Assembly: GCA_029979265.1 (NCBI GenBank)
Contig: JAPOHW010000019.1
Coordinates: 1 to 59,515 of the forward strand
Length of the DNA stretch: 59,515 bases
Direction of reading: 5' to 3'
From: Actinomycetota bacterium
Lineage (GTDB): Bacteria; Actinomycetota; Acidimicrobiia; Acidimicrobiales; Aldehydirespiratoraceae
Under the pieces are notes generated by a model. That model did not search any database. It had not been told where the DNA came from and saw nothing but the letters and a program-made list of their open reading frames with translations. The translations under genes and the position numbers were made by a program. Shown here piece by piece: positions 8,168 through 15,880 of the stretch; positions within the stretch are counted from its first letter, which is position 1; the number at the start of each line of letters is the position of its first letter.

Positions 8168-8473
8168 TTGATCTCGGCCGAACAGGAGTGCCCAGATCAA
8201 GGTTCCCCTTTCTCCGATGCGGCGGCCTCCGGCGACGAATGCAGGCATCTAATTCCGCTATCTCAGTGCAGCACCTGCCAACACGATGGGAAGCCCGACG
8301 TCTACGTGACTGCTGGCGGATCTGCGTTCCACTCAAATCCTCAGTGCTCGGCTCTTCAGATGGGCCAACGTTCCGTAGAACGGCGGGGTGGAGACTCAGC
8401 AGAGATACAGAGGGTCAGTCGAAGCTCAATGAAACTTGCAGAGCGTCAACCCTGCATCGTCTGCAAGCCGTAG
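8168..8473 (+). CDS. Small Cys/His-rich protein, probable zinc-binding domain
   Basis: About 101 residues from a TTG at 8168; the true start is uncertain. The C-terminal 55 residues form a recognisable pattern: VYVTAGGSAFHSNPQCSALQ, then a VERRGG segment, ending RQPCIVCKP. The spacing His-x5-Cys...Cys-x-x-Cys-x-Pro is like small Ada/Zn-knuckle domains that start 'VYVT..g..fH...C' and end 'C..C.P', found as stand-alone proteins or nuclease tails. An additional CSTC lies upstream. Codon use looks less GC-rich than in the neighbours. Function is unknown. Confidence 0.45.
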   Translation: MISAEQECPDQGSPFSDAAASGDECRHLIPLSQCSTCQHDGKPDVYVTAGGSAFHSNPQCSALQMGQRSVERRGGDSAEIQRVSRSSMKLAERQPCIVCKP

Positions 8474-8811
8474 GCACTAGAGAACCGCAGCCAGGCGTGT
8501 GATCGTTTTGCCAAACCAGTGTGATCAACCGGCTGGCCACGCCCCCAACATCCGCACCACGTCAGGCCAAACGGATTTCTACTAATCCCCCACCAAGAGG
8601 CAGGCTCCTGCCGCAAGGGGACGGCGCCCAGGCATAGCCGAGTGCACGCAGTATTCGTGGGCGGTGTGTTCGCGTCGCCTGCGGCCGGTGAGGTTCGGTG
8701 ACGGTTCCCGTGATGAGGGTGATTTGCCGGCGTCATCTCGCACCAAAGCCTCCGTACTGACTACTCTCTGACAATCCGATTGAAATGTCGGTGTGAGAGA
8801 TACGAGGACCA
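8474..8811. other. Non-coding stretch without recognisable gene
   Basis: 338 bases between the small Cys/His protein and the rhodopsin. No frame on either strand gives a family I recognise. The sequence appears less GC-rich than the surroundings, and I see no clean repeat or integrase remnant. GAGGA (8804-8808), just before the rhodopsin ATG, is the only clear signal. The rhodopsin promoter must lie here, but I could not fix -35/-10 boxes with confidence. Confidence 0.5.
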
Positions 8812-9519
8812 ATGAATCCAATTGAACTACTGAGCGAAGATCAGTACACGCTCGTCTACAACGCACTGTCGTTCGGAACGGCAGTGATGCTGGGCGCCTT
8901 CGTCTACTTCTTGACGCAGATGAGTGCCGTCAACAAGGAGTACCGCCCCGCGATCGCAGCATCGGCCGTCGTGGTCGGTATCGCCGGCTACCACTACTAC
9001 CGGATCTGGGACGGGTTCGCCCACGGCCAGATGAACGAGGGCTACCGGTACGCCGACTGGCTGATCACCGTGCCGCTGCTCGTCATCGAGTTGCTGATCG
9101 TCCTCGGTGTTGCCGCCGACCAGCGCAAGCAACTCATGAAGACGCTTGTCCCGGCAACGGTTCTCATGATCGCACTCGGTTACCCGGGTGAGGTCGCAGA
9201 GAGCGCCGGCACCAAGTGGCTCTTCTGGGTGCTCGCGATGATCCCGTTCGTCTACATCCTGTGGACGCTCAACGGGCAGCTCCAGGCTGCGGCCGCTCGC
9301 GAGACTCCCGCCGTTGCTGCTGCGATCAAGAACGCAACCATGGTGCTCCTCATCACCTGGCTCGTGTACCCGATCGCCTATCTCTTCCCCGTCTTCGACG
9401 ACACGTCCGGTGCGCTCGAGACACTCCGGCAGGTCGGCTACACCCTCGCCGACATCACTGCCAAGGGACTGTACGGGTTGATGGTCCTCGGCATCGCCAA
9501 GGCCCGCAGCAACGCCTGA
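8812..9519 (+). CDS. Proteorhodopsin-type light-driven proton pump
   Basis: 235-residue, seven-helix microbial rhodopsin. Helix C reads YADWLITVPLLVIE, giving Asp82-Thr86-Glu93, the D-T-E triad of outward proton pumps. Leu90 occupies the spectral-tuning site and predicts green absorption. Helix B has a His (H61) at the position that pairs with the counter-ion Asp in proteorhodopsins. Helix G has Asp214 and the retinal Schiff-base Lys218 (DITAKGLYG). The short termini resemble actinobacterial rhodopsins. The place where carotenoid-antenna rhodopsins carry a Gly in helix E seems to be Trp139, arguing against an antenna. No retinal or carotenoid gene is in the window. It is a single-gene unit followed by two hairpins. 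Confidence 0.95.
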   Translation: MNPIELLSEDQYTLVYNALSFGTAVMLGAFVYFLTQMSAVNKEYRPAIAASAVVVGIAGYHYYRIWDGFAHGQMNEGYRYADWLITVPLLVIELLIVLGVAADQRKQLMKTLVPATVLMIALGYPGEVAESAGTKWLFWVLAMIPFVYILWTLNGQLQAAAARETPAVAAAIKNATMVLLITWLVYPIAYLFPVFDDTSGALETLRQVGYTLADITAKGLYGLMVLGIAKARSNA

Positions 9520-9539
9520 TCTACCCAGAACGTCGATTT

Positions 9540-9592
9540 CCGGACCGGGAGCAGCTGCTGAACCAGCAGCCATCCCGGTCCGGTGTCGTTTT
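9540..9592 (+). terminator. Rho-independent terminator after rhodopsin
   Basis: A long nested hairpin: CCGGACCGGGA (9540-9550) pairs with TCCCGGTCCGG (9573-9583), and inside it GCTGCTG (9554-9560) pairs with CAGCAGC (9564-9570) around an AAC loop. GTTTTGG follows. It lies 20 bases after the rhodopsin stop. Confidence 0.8.
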
Positions 9593-9596
9593 GGCT

Positions 9597-9628
9597 CCCG
9601 GTTCCCTCAGCCGAGTGGACCGGGTTTT
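9597..9628 (+). terminator. Second hairpin before the convergent gene
   Basis: CCCGGT (9597-9602) pairs with ACCGGG (9619-9624), followed by TTTT. It is weaker than the first and just before the convergent gene ending at 9638. It may act as a back-up terminator. Confidence 0.4.
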
Positions 9629-9637
9629 CCGGTTCTC

Positions 9638-10552
9638 TCAGTCGAGGGGAACGAGCGAGGTAACCGACCATTCGTACGCTTCGGTGTAACCGGCATCGCC
9701 CAGCGGCGTCACGAGCGTGAAGTCGTAGGTGCGGGTTTCGCGCACAGGCAGGCCGGTTTCGACGTCGACCCACAGCTCGATCGTCTCGACATTGTCGGGG
9801 TGATCCCCGAGCACCAACGTCGTCACCACGACGAGCACGGACCGCACCTCGCCGGCCACGTCAGCAGCGGTCACCGTTGCCGTCACAGCTCGTTCAGCAA
9901 CCGAATCAGTGCTCTGACAGGTCCATGATGAGGCATCGACCGAGAGCGGGCTGTCGGTGCACGACCGAACGACGAGGTCGTCGAGACCGAAGAACTGATG
10001 GAAGATCTGCTCCTCGCCGAGTTCCAGTCCAATTTCGGTGTCGCACCACTCCAAGCTCTGCCACCGCTCCTTGACGAAGTCTGTGCGGATCTCGACACCA
10101 CATGCGCTCGGTGTCACCGTGATGAATCCGTCAGGCGGGTACTCCCGTGCTGCGCCGGTGGCGAGATCGAGCTGCTCTCCACCGGTGACGCTGATCGGGT
10201 AGACCCCGACGTCGGGGAGCCGAACCGGTCCACTGACCACCGCTGGTTCCGGCTCGGCTGATTCGGCTTCGTCCGGCTCGGCGGAATCATCGCTCGCCTC
10301 TGCGTCGTCGTTAGCTGAATCATCACCCGATCCGTCGGCTGCTTCATCCACCGCATCATCCGGCTGGCTCTCATCGGCAGACGGCGAGGAGTCTTCCTGC
10401 TCATCTTCGTCGAGCGCCTGTTCGAGTCGATCGACCGCATCGGCCGCCCCGATTTCCGTCGTGGTCGTGCGAAACGCCCGCCCGGCGACCACACCGGCCA
10501 CCGCCAACGCCACGACGACAACGATCAAAAGTGTCTTCTTTTGCTTGTCCAC
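9638..10552 (-). CDS. Membrane-anchored, extracellular acidic protein of unknown function
   Basis: 304 residues from the GTG at 10552 (VDKQKKTLLIVVVV). There is one N-terminal membrane segment (about residues 5-25) followed by a strongly acidic Asp/Glu/Ser linker (about 40-105), typical of a cell-surface stalk. The remaining ~200 residues form a beta-rich domain with four Cys (SACGVEI, LEWCDTE, VRSCTDS, SWTCQST) that could form disulfides outside the cell. The end, IELWVDVETGLPVRETRTYD, resembles LolA/outer-membrane-carrier-like beta sheets, but I cannot assign a family. It converges with the rhodopsin. Confidence 0.65.
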   Translation of the reverse strand: MDKQKKTLLIVVVVALAVAGVVAGRAFRTTTTEIGAADAVDRLEQALDEDEQEDSSPSADESQPDDAVDEAADGSGDDSANDDAEASDDSAEPDEAESAEPEPAVVSGPVRLPDVGVYPISVTGGEQLDLATGAAREYPPDGFITVTPSACGVEIRTDFVKERWQSLEWCDTEIGLELGEEQIFHQFFGLDDLVVRSCTDSPLSVDASSWTCQSTDSVAERAVTATVTAADVAGEVRSVLVVVTTLVLGDHPDNVETIELWVDVETGLPVRETRTYDFTLVTPLGDAGYTEAYEWSVTSLVPLD

Positions 10553-10604
10553 GGTCCGGCATGCTGTCACAGAAACAGTCGGATCTCACCGACCGGCAAT
10601 CACC

Positions 10605-11186
10605 TCAGGGGACACGTCCGCAGAATCCCAGCAGATGCTCGAAGTTCGACGCAGCAGCGGATACCTCGATCTCTGGCCCGAACGCGCCACGGCCTCGAAA
10701 ATCATCGGTGATGACGGAGCGGAAGAAGGAGACGGCTTCGTCGGTCAGGTGCGGTGCGGGGACGAAGTCCTGTCTCGTTGCGCGAGCCAGATCCCAGCAG
10801 TGGACGTAATTGTCGGCAGCGAGCATCCGCAGTGCCTCCCTCGCCGGCATCTCACCGAACGCAAGACTGACCATCTCGGTCACGTCTGCCACACCTTCCA
10901 CGGCGCGGTCGAGGGCTGCGGAGGCTCGTCGATACGTGTCGCAATGATCGTCCCCGAGCACATCGGTGAGTCGGGCAGGCATGGTTGTCATCAGCTCCTG
11001 CTGACGCTCACTGTCGCCGGCCAAGCCAGCCCCGAACATGAAACGGCCGAGGGTGACATGGCCGATGAGATCACCGACCGTGAAATCCTCACACGGTGTG
11101 TCTCCCGCCAACTGGGCCGGATCGGTCCCCTCGACCAACGGTGTCAGCAACGCACTGACGCCTCGCAGGAACTCCGTTGGGTCCAT
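10605..11186 (-). CDS. DinB-fold 'maleylpyruvate isomerase' N-terminal family protein (TIGR03086-like)
   Basis: 193 residues from the ATG at 11186, which has GAGGG six bases upstream. The sequence has the mycothiol-dependent metalloenzyme pattern: an early FTVGDLIGHVTLGRFMFGAG (His metal ligand), ADNYVHCWDLARATRQD (second His region) and FEHLLGFCGRVP at the end. These DinB-like proteins are common in actinobacteria and may conjugate or isomerise substrates with mycothiol. No operon partner is evident. Confidence 0.8.
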   Translation of the reverse strand: MDPTEFLRGVSALLTPLVEGTDPAQLAGDTPCEDFTVGDLIGHVTLGRFMFGAGLAGDSERQQELMTTMPARLTDVLGDDHCDTYRRASAALDRAVEGVADVTEMVSLAFGEMPAREALRMLAADNYVHCWDLARATRQDFVPAPHLTDEAVSFFRSVITDDFRGRGAFGPEIEVSAAASNFEHLLGFCGRVP

Positions 11187-11316
11187 GTTGCCCTCGCTTC
11201 GATTGTCGGTCAGCCGCCCGCTGATGCTTGGGCCGGGACGCTCGCCCTCGACCAACTGTGGACTCCGCACTCGTGGTCGTCAATGAGCGCCTACGACGTA
11301 GTCGTAGCGCGTCCGA

Positions 11317-12441
11317 TCAGGTCGAGCCGGTCACCACGAGATCGCGTCCTGAACGCTTCGCCTGCAGGAGGGCATCGTCGGCCACCTTCAGCAACCGCTC
11401 CACTCGCGTTTTTCCATCACAGTGGGCGACACCAATGCTGACCGTCACCGGAAACTCGCCGCACTCCACCTGTGACGAGACGGCCGAACGGATCCGTTCC
11501 GCTGCCGCGAGCACGACGACGGGCTCGTTGGAGAACACCACACCAACGAACTCCTCTCCGCCCCATCGACCCACGAGGTCCTCACCCCGCAGATTCGCGG
11601 CAAGCACCCGGGCAACATCGGCGAGCACCGCATCGCCGGCGTCATGTCCGAGGGTGTCGTTGACCCGTTTGAAGTGGTCGACGTCGATCATCAGCAACGA
11701 AAAGACCTGACTCGAGCGGTCCAACGTCTCGAACACCTCGTCGATGCCCCCACGGTTCATCAGCCCGGTCAGCGCGTCGGTCTTCGCTGCCCTTCGACTC
11801 CGTGCCAGATCAGACTCGAGTTCGATGCGACTCATCGTCTCGGCGACGAGTTGGCGCCGGTGGCCGATCCAGATCTCGAGGTAGTACCCGTACAGCAGGA
11901 CCACGAACCCCATGAGTGGACCGAAGCGCCAATCGAACCCGTCCTCGACGAGAACTGCTCGGTTCGCACCGATGACCGAAACCGTTGCCGTCCACACGGC
12001 AATCGTGATCAGCAGCGCCCGAGCCCGAGAGAACCCCGACATGGCCACGACTGCGAGGAGCAGGGGGAGGAAGAGCAGCGTGTTCAGCACACCGACGAGT
12101 GCCTCTTGTGGAGCAAGAAAGAGGTACCCCACGGTGTACTGCATCAAGGTCAACGCAATGAGGGCGAGTACGTACCATCGCCGAACCGCATCCGGTGCCC
12201 AGAACCACGTCAGTTGGCACAGCGCCAACCCCGAGAAATGCACGATCGGCCACATCAGGCCCGGGTACTGGTCGACACCCAGCAAGGTCGATCCGAGCAC
12301 GAAGGCGCCGAGAACCGTTCCAACAGTGATGAGCAGGGCCAGCATCCGAAGCGCGGTCTGCAGGTCGGCCAGGCGAATCGCTGCATCGACGGCGGCGAAC
12401 CCGGCCGGACGATCATCGACGTGAACCTCACTGCGAACCAC
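11317..12441 (-). CDS. Membrane-bound diguanylate cyclase (GGDEF domain)
   Basis: 374 residues from a GTG start. Residues about 30-190 hold five to six hydrophobic helices forming a membrane sensor module without a recognisable ligand domain. After a coiled-coil linker (about 195-220) comes a GGDEF domain beginning AKTDALTGLMNRGGIDEVFE, with DVDHFKRVNDTLGHDAGD and the active-site motif GRWGGEEFVG. An RGED inhibitory I-site sits five residues before GGEEF, so product inhibition by c-di-GMP is likely. It is divergent from the secreted anchor-B protein. Confidence 0.9.
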   Translation of the reverse strand: MVRSEVHVDDRPAGFAAVDAAIRLADLQTALRMLALLITVGTVLGAFVLGSTLLGVDQYPGLMWPIVHFSGLALCQLTWFWAPDAVRRWYVLALIALTLMQYTVGYLFLAPQEALVGVLNTLLFLPLLLAVVAMSGFSRARALLITIAVWTATVSVIGANRAVLVEDGFDWRFGPLMGFVVLLYGYYLEIWIGHRRQLVAETMSRIELESDLARSRRAAKTDALTGLMNRGGIDEVFETLDRSSQVFSLLMIDVDHFKRVNDTLGHDAGDAVLADVARVLAANLRGEDLVGRWGGEEFVGVVFSNEPVVVLAAAERIRSAVSSQVECGEFPVTVSIGVAHCDGKTRVERLLKVADDALLQAKRSGRDLVVTGST

Positions 12442-12499
12442 GTCCCGATCGTAGGCGGTGCGCTGTGCCCCACACAGAACGCCGGGTTAGGTTCTGGCC

Positions 12500-14482
12500 A
12501 TGCGTTGGCACCTTGACTCCTCTCGCCCTCGGCGACTTCTCGCAGCGACAGCGGCGATCAGCCTTGCGGGTTTGATCGCTCCGCAGCCCGCCCTCTCCCA
12601 TCCCGAGGGGCCCGGCAACCACAAACCCATGCCGGTCCATGCGACCCCTGCGATGCGTGCCTTCGTCGACGATCATCATCACGCCGACCCATTCGAAGCA
12701 GCCGCGGGGCAAGCCTGCATCGACGGCTTGGCGGCCGAAACGTTCCCGTGCAACAACATCGATCTCGAGGCGTTCCTGCCGATCGCCGAGATCGGTGGTA
12801 CCAGTGGACAGAGCGCACTCAACGACATCTGGGGCTGGACGGACCCGGTGACCGGTCGTGAATACGCGCTCATCGGCCGGGTGTTCGGGACCTCCTTCGT
12901 CGACGTCACGAACCCGACCGATCCCCGCTACCTCGGCGAACTTCCGACCCATGGCTCATTCGGCTCGGACTGGCGCGACATCAAGACCTTTGCCAACCAC
13001 GCCTTCATCGTGAGCGAAGCTCGCAGGCACGGAATGCAGGTCTTCGACCTGACCCAACTACGCGGCCTCGATGGAACGAACCCCGTCACCTTCTCCGAGA
13101 CCGCGCACTACAGCCGGGTGTCGTCCGCCCACAACATCTTCATCAACGAGGACTCTGGGGTCGCCTACATCGTCGGTGCAGCCGGCAGGAACGGTTGTGA
13201 CGGTGGATTGCACATGGTCGACATCGCCAATCCGACGAACCCTCGCCGACTCGGATGTTTCGGTGCCGATGGGTACACCCACGATGTCCAGTGCGTCATC
13301 TACGACGGTCCCGACACAGAGCATCGCGGCAAGGAGATCTGCCTTGCCTCCAACGAGGACACCATCACCATCGTGGATGTGACCGACACGTCCAACCCGG
13401 TCCAACTCTCGAGAACGGGCTATGCCGGTGCGGACTACACCCACCAAGGGTGGCTCACTGATGACCACGTCTACTTCTTGGTCGATGACGAACTCGACGA
13501 GTACTACCAGCAGCACAACACCCGGACTCGGGTCTTCGACGTTTCCGATCTCGACGCACCCGCATTGACCGGCGTCTTCGACGGCACGACACCTGCGATC
13601 GATCACAACCAGTACATCCACAACGGCTACAGCTTCCAGGCGAACTATCGGGCTGGGTTGCGTGTGATCGATCTCACCGGGATCGCCGAGGGTTCGCTGG
13701 CCGAAGTCGCCTTCTTCGATGTCTACCCCGACGACGATGCCGCCCAGTTCAACGGAGCGTGGAGCAACTATCCGTTCTTCGACTCGGGGATCGTGATCGT
13801 CAGTGGGATCGAACAAGGCTTGTTCGTGCTTCGACCCAACCTTCCAACGACACCGAGCGACAGTGCCCCATCGGTCAGCATCGTCTCTCCGACCGATGGT
13901 TCGATCGTCAACGGCACCGTCACAATCGAAGCGAACGCCTCCGACGACAACGGCGTCACCAGCGTCGAATTCTTCGCCGATGGCATCTCGCTCGGCGTGG
14001 ACGTCGACGCTCCCTACACCTTCAACTGGGACTCGACCCACGTTGGCGACGGATCGACACCGATCATTGCGCTTGCCACTGACACCGCCGGCCAGACCCG
14101 AACTGCTTCGGTCAGCGTGGAAGTGGACAACGTCGCTGATGTCTCGATCCACGTCGGTGACCTCGACGCCAGCACAGCTTCCGGACGCGGGGGGAAGTGG
14201 TCCGCAACCGTCACCATCACCGTCGTCAACAGCACCTCGAGCCCCGCGGCCGGTGTCTCCGTATCGGGCGTATGGAGCGCCGGCGACGCAGGAAGTGTGT
14301 CCTGCACCACCGATGCCTTGGGACGATGTGCAGTCGCCAGCGGAACGCTGAGCCGCAAAGTCCCGGCGGTCACCTTCTCGGTGACTGCGCTCGGCGGTGA
14401 CGGGCTGAGCTACGACGCGGGTGCCAACACCGACCCCGACGGAGACAGCGACGGCACCACCATCGAGCTCACCAAACCGTAA
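12500..14482 (+). CDS. Secreted choice-of-anchor B family protein with Ig-like C-terminal domain
   Basis: 660 residues with a Sec signal peptide (RRLLAATAAISLAGLIAPQPALS). Residues about 80-455 form a beta-propeller-like region with repeated 'VDVTNPTDPRYLG' type units (DVTNPTDP, DIANPTNP, DVTDTSNP, DVSDLDAP) and SSAHNIFIN, as in choice-of-anchor B proteins. A bacterial Ig-like domain follows (about 465-550, APSVSIVSPTDGSIVNGTVT), then a second beta-sandwich with Cys residues. No C-terminal sorting motif is visible, so it is probably released or wall-associated. A structural or adhesive role is likely. No catalytic motif is seen. Confidence 0.8.
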   Translation: MRWHLDSSRPRRLLAATAAISLAGLIAPQPALSHPEGPGNHKPMPVHATPAMRAFVDDHHHADPFEAAAGQACIDGLAAETFPCNNIDLEAFLPIAEIGGTSGQSALNDIWGWTDPVTGREYALIGRVFGTSFVDVTNPTDPRYLGELPTHGSFGSDWRDIKTFANHAFIVSEARRHGMQVFDLTQLRGLDGTNPVTFSETAHYSRVSSAHNIFINEDSGVAYIVGAAGRNGCDGGLHMVDIANPTNPRRLGCFGADGYTHDVQCVIYDGPDTEHRGKEICLASNEDTITIVDVTDTSNPVQLSRTGYAGADYTHQGWLTDDHVYFLVDDELDEYYQQHNTRTRVFDVSDLDAPALTGVFDGTTPAIDHNQYIHNGYSFQANYRAGLRVIDLTGIAEGSLAEVAFFDVYPDDDAAQFNGAWSNYPFFDSGIVIVSGIEQGLFVLRPNLPTTPSDSAPSVSIVSPTDGSIVNGTVTIEANASDDNGVTSVEFFADGISLGVDVDAPYTFNWDSTHVGDGSTPIIALATDTAGQTRTASVSVEVDNVADVSIHVGDLDASTASGRGGKWSATVTITVVNSTSSPAAGVSVSGVWSAGDAGSVSCTTDALGRCAVASGTLSRKVPAVTFSVTALGGDGLSYDAGANTDPDGDSDGTTIELTKP

Positions 14483-14598
14483 GGCAAACGCAGTCTCTGC
14501 TCGTCAACGCGCCAGACCATGGCAGTGATTCCAGTTCGCAGCACCGCCAGGCAGTTGCAAGACGAGCAGCGTTGTTCGATGTCCGGTCTGTCGAACGA

Positions 14599-15780
14599 TC
14601 ACGCCGGGCTGAGCACCATCGTTTCTGGTCCGGCGCCGGCAACGTTGGTGCACGAATAGTTCCCGGGCCCGGCGGCAACAACGAGATCGATACAGGTGCC
14701 GTTGGCACGTTGCCCCAGGGCGTTCGGATGCATCGATTCCTGCGCATCGCCCTGCGTGATACCGGTCACCAAGAACCGTGCCCACTCGGCATCGGCACCG
14801 TTGCCCTGTGCTGCCGAGGTGGCGCAGACCTCTCGACCGTCGAGCGCATCGCGGAGATCGAGGAACTCCACACCACGCCCATTCGCCACCGCCTGGAGAT
14901 TGTCGCTGATCTGGGGCACCAACACACTGCGAGCCCACGTGGCATCGACATTCCAGAACGGACACCCGCCGGTGTCCCACCGACTCCAGCCCGACTCGCT
15001 GTAGCGAATCTCTGATCCGTTGGGGATCGGAGACGGATAGCTCTGGAGAATCAACCGGTAATCGGTGTCGCCGGCTGCCGCCATGACAGCCTGGATCTCA
15101 CCGATTGCCGCATCGACACCCGCCATGGCGGCGGCCATCCTGGCGTCGACGTTGGACTGTTGTGCATCCTTGCACGTGTTCTTCCACCAGCTCGGACTTG
15201 TGTACCAGCCGAGAGCGCAGTCGAGAATGATGTCGGCAAAACCGAGATCATTGCCGCCGATCGACAAGACGATCACTGCGACATCATGAGTCGCCGCAAC
15301 CGCGGCAAGTTGGTCGGCCTGCGGAGCCTCCCCGTGCTGCCCACTCCCACCGTTGACGGCCCGCAGGATGTTCTGGGTCACCGCACCCGAGCAGGCCAGG
15401 TTGATCCGCGCATCGACAGCGACGTTCGTCGACACGGCAGGCGCCACGTCGGAGCGGTGACAACCCGTCGTCGTGGCCCCGTACACCCGGCTTGCGTCGT
15501 AGTACCAGGTGCCGCGGCGTTTGAAGGCCGCTCGATCGGTTCCACCTCGGTTCCCTGACGACGACGCCCAGTTCCCCGACCAGCGGCCGCCTTCGCCACT
15601 GATGTAGCTGTCGCCCATGGTCACCAGAGCAGTGGGTGTGCCGCCGGTGCCATCCCCGCCGCCGCCACCATCGCCGCCGCCACCACCCTTGCCGCCGCCT
15701 TTGCCTTTCGGCCCGGCAACCGCCGTACCGGGAAGGACCAACGCAAACACCACTACTGCAACAAGGACGAGCCGACGCAC
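14599..15780 (-). CDS. Secreted SGNH/GDSL-type hydrolase (esterase/lipase)
   Basis: About 393 residues from the GTG at 15780, which has GAGGAG seven bases upstream; longer upstream frames lack support. A signal peptide (VRRLVLVAVVVFALVLPGTAVAG) is followed by a Lys/Gly-rich low-complexity stretch. The SGNH blocks are clear: MGDSYISGEGG (nucleophile Ser), ACSGAVTQN, SIGGNDLGFADI and DAQESMHPNALGQ (Asp-x-x-His dyad). Several Cys pairs suggest disulfides, as in streptomycete secreted lipases. A TAGGAT -10-like box lies at 15809-15804. Confidence 0.88.
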   Translation of the reverse strand: MRRLVLVAVVVFALVLPGTAVAGPKGKGGGKGGGGGDGGGGGDGTGGTPTALVTMGDSYISGEGGRWSGNWASSSGNRGGTDRAAFKRRGTWYYDASRVYGATTTGCHRSDVAPAVSTNVAVDARINLACSGAVTQNILRAVNGGSGQHGEAPQADQLAAVAATHDVAVIVLSIGGNDLGFADIILDCALGWYTSPSWWKNTCKDAQQSNVDARMAAAMAGVDAAIGEIQAVMAAAGDTDYRLILQSYPSPIPNGSEIRYSESGWSRWDTGGCPFWNVDATWARSVLVPQISDNLQAVANGRGVEFLDLRDALDGREVCATSAAQGNGADAEWARFLVTGITQGDAQESMHPNALGQRANGTCIDLVVAAGPGNYSCTNVAGAGPETMVLSPA

Positions 15781-15880
15781 ATCACTCCTCTCGAATGGGC
15801 CAAATCCTAGTGACATCGAGGGTCTGGTGCCCAGATTGCCGAAATGTCGGCTGGGAGGCATCGACGCCCGAAACAGTGGG

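Noticed and set aside
14497..14569. CTGCTCGTC / GACGAGCAG inverted repeat between convergent secreted-protein genes
   Set aside because: The arms are about 55 bases apart with no T-run. It could be chance, so it is not listed as a terminator.
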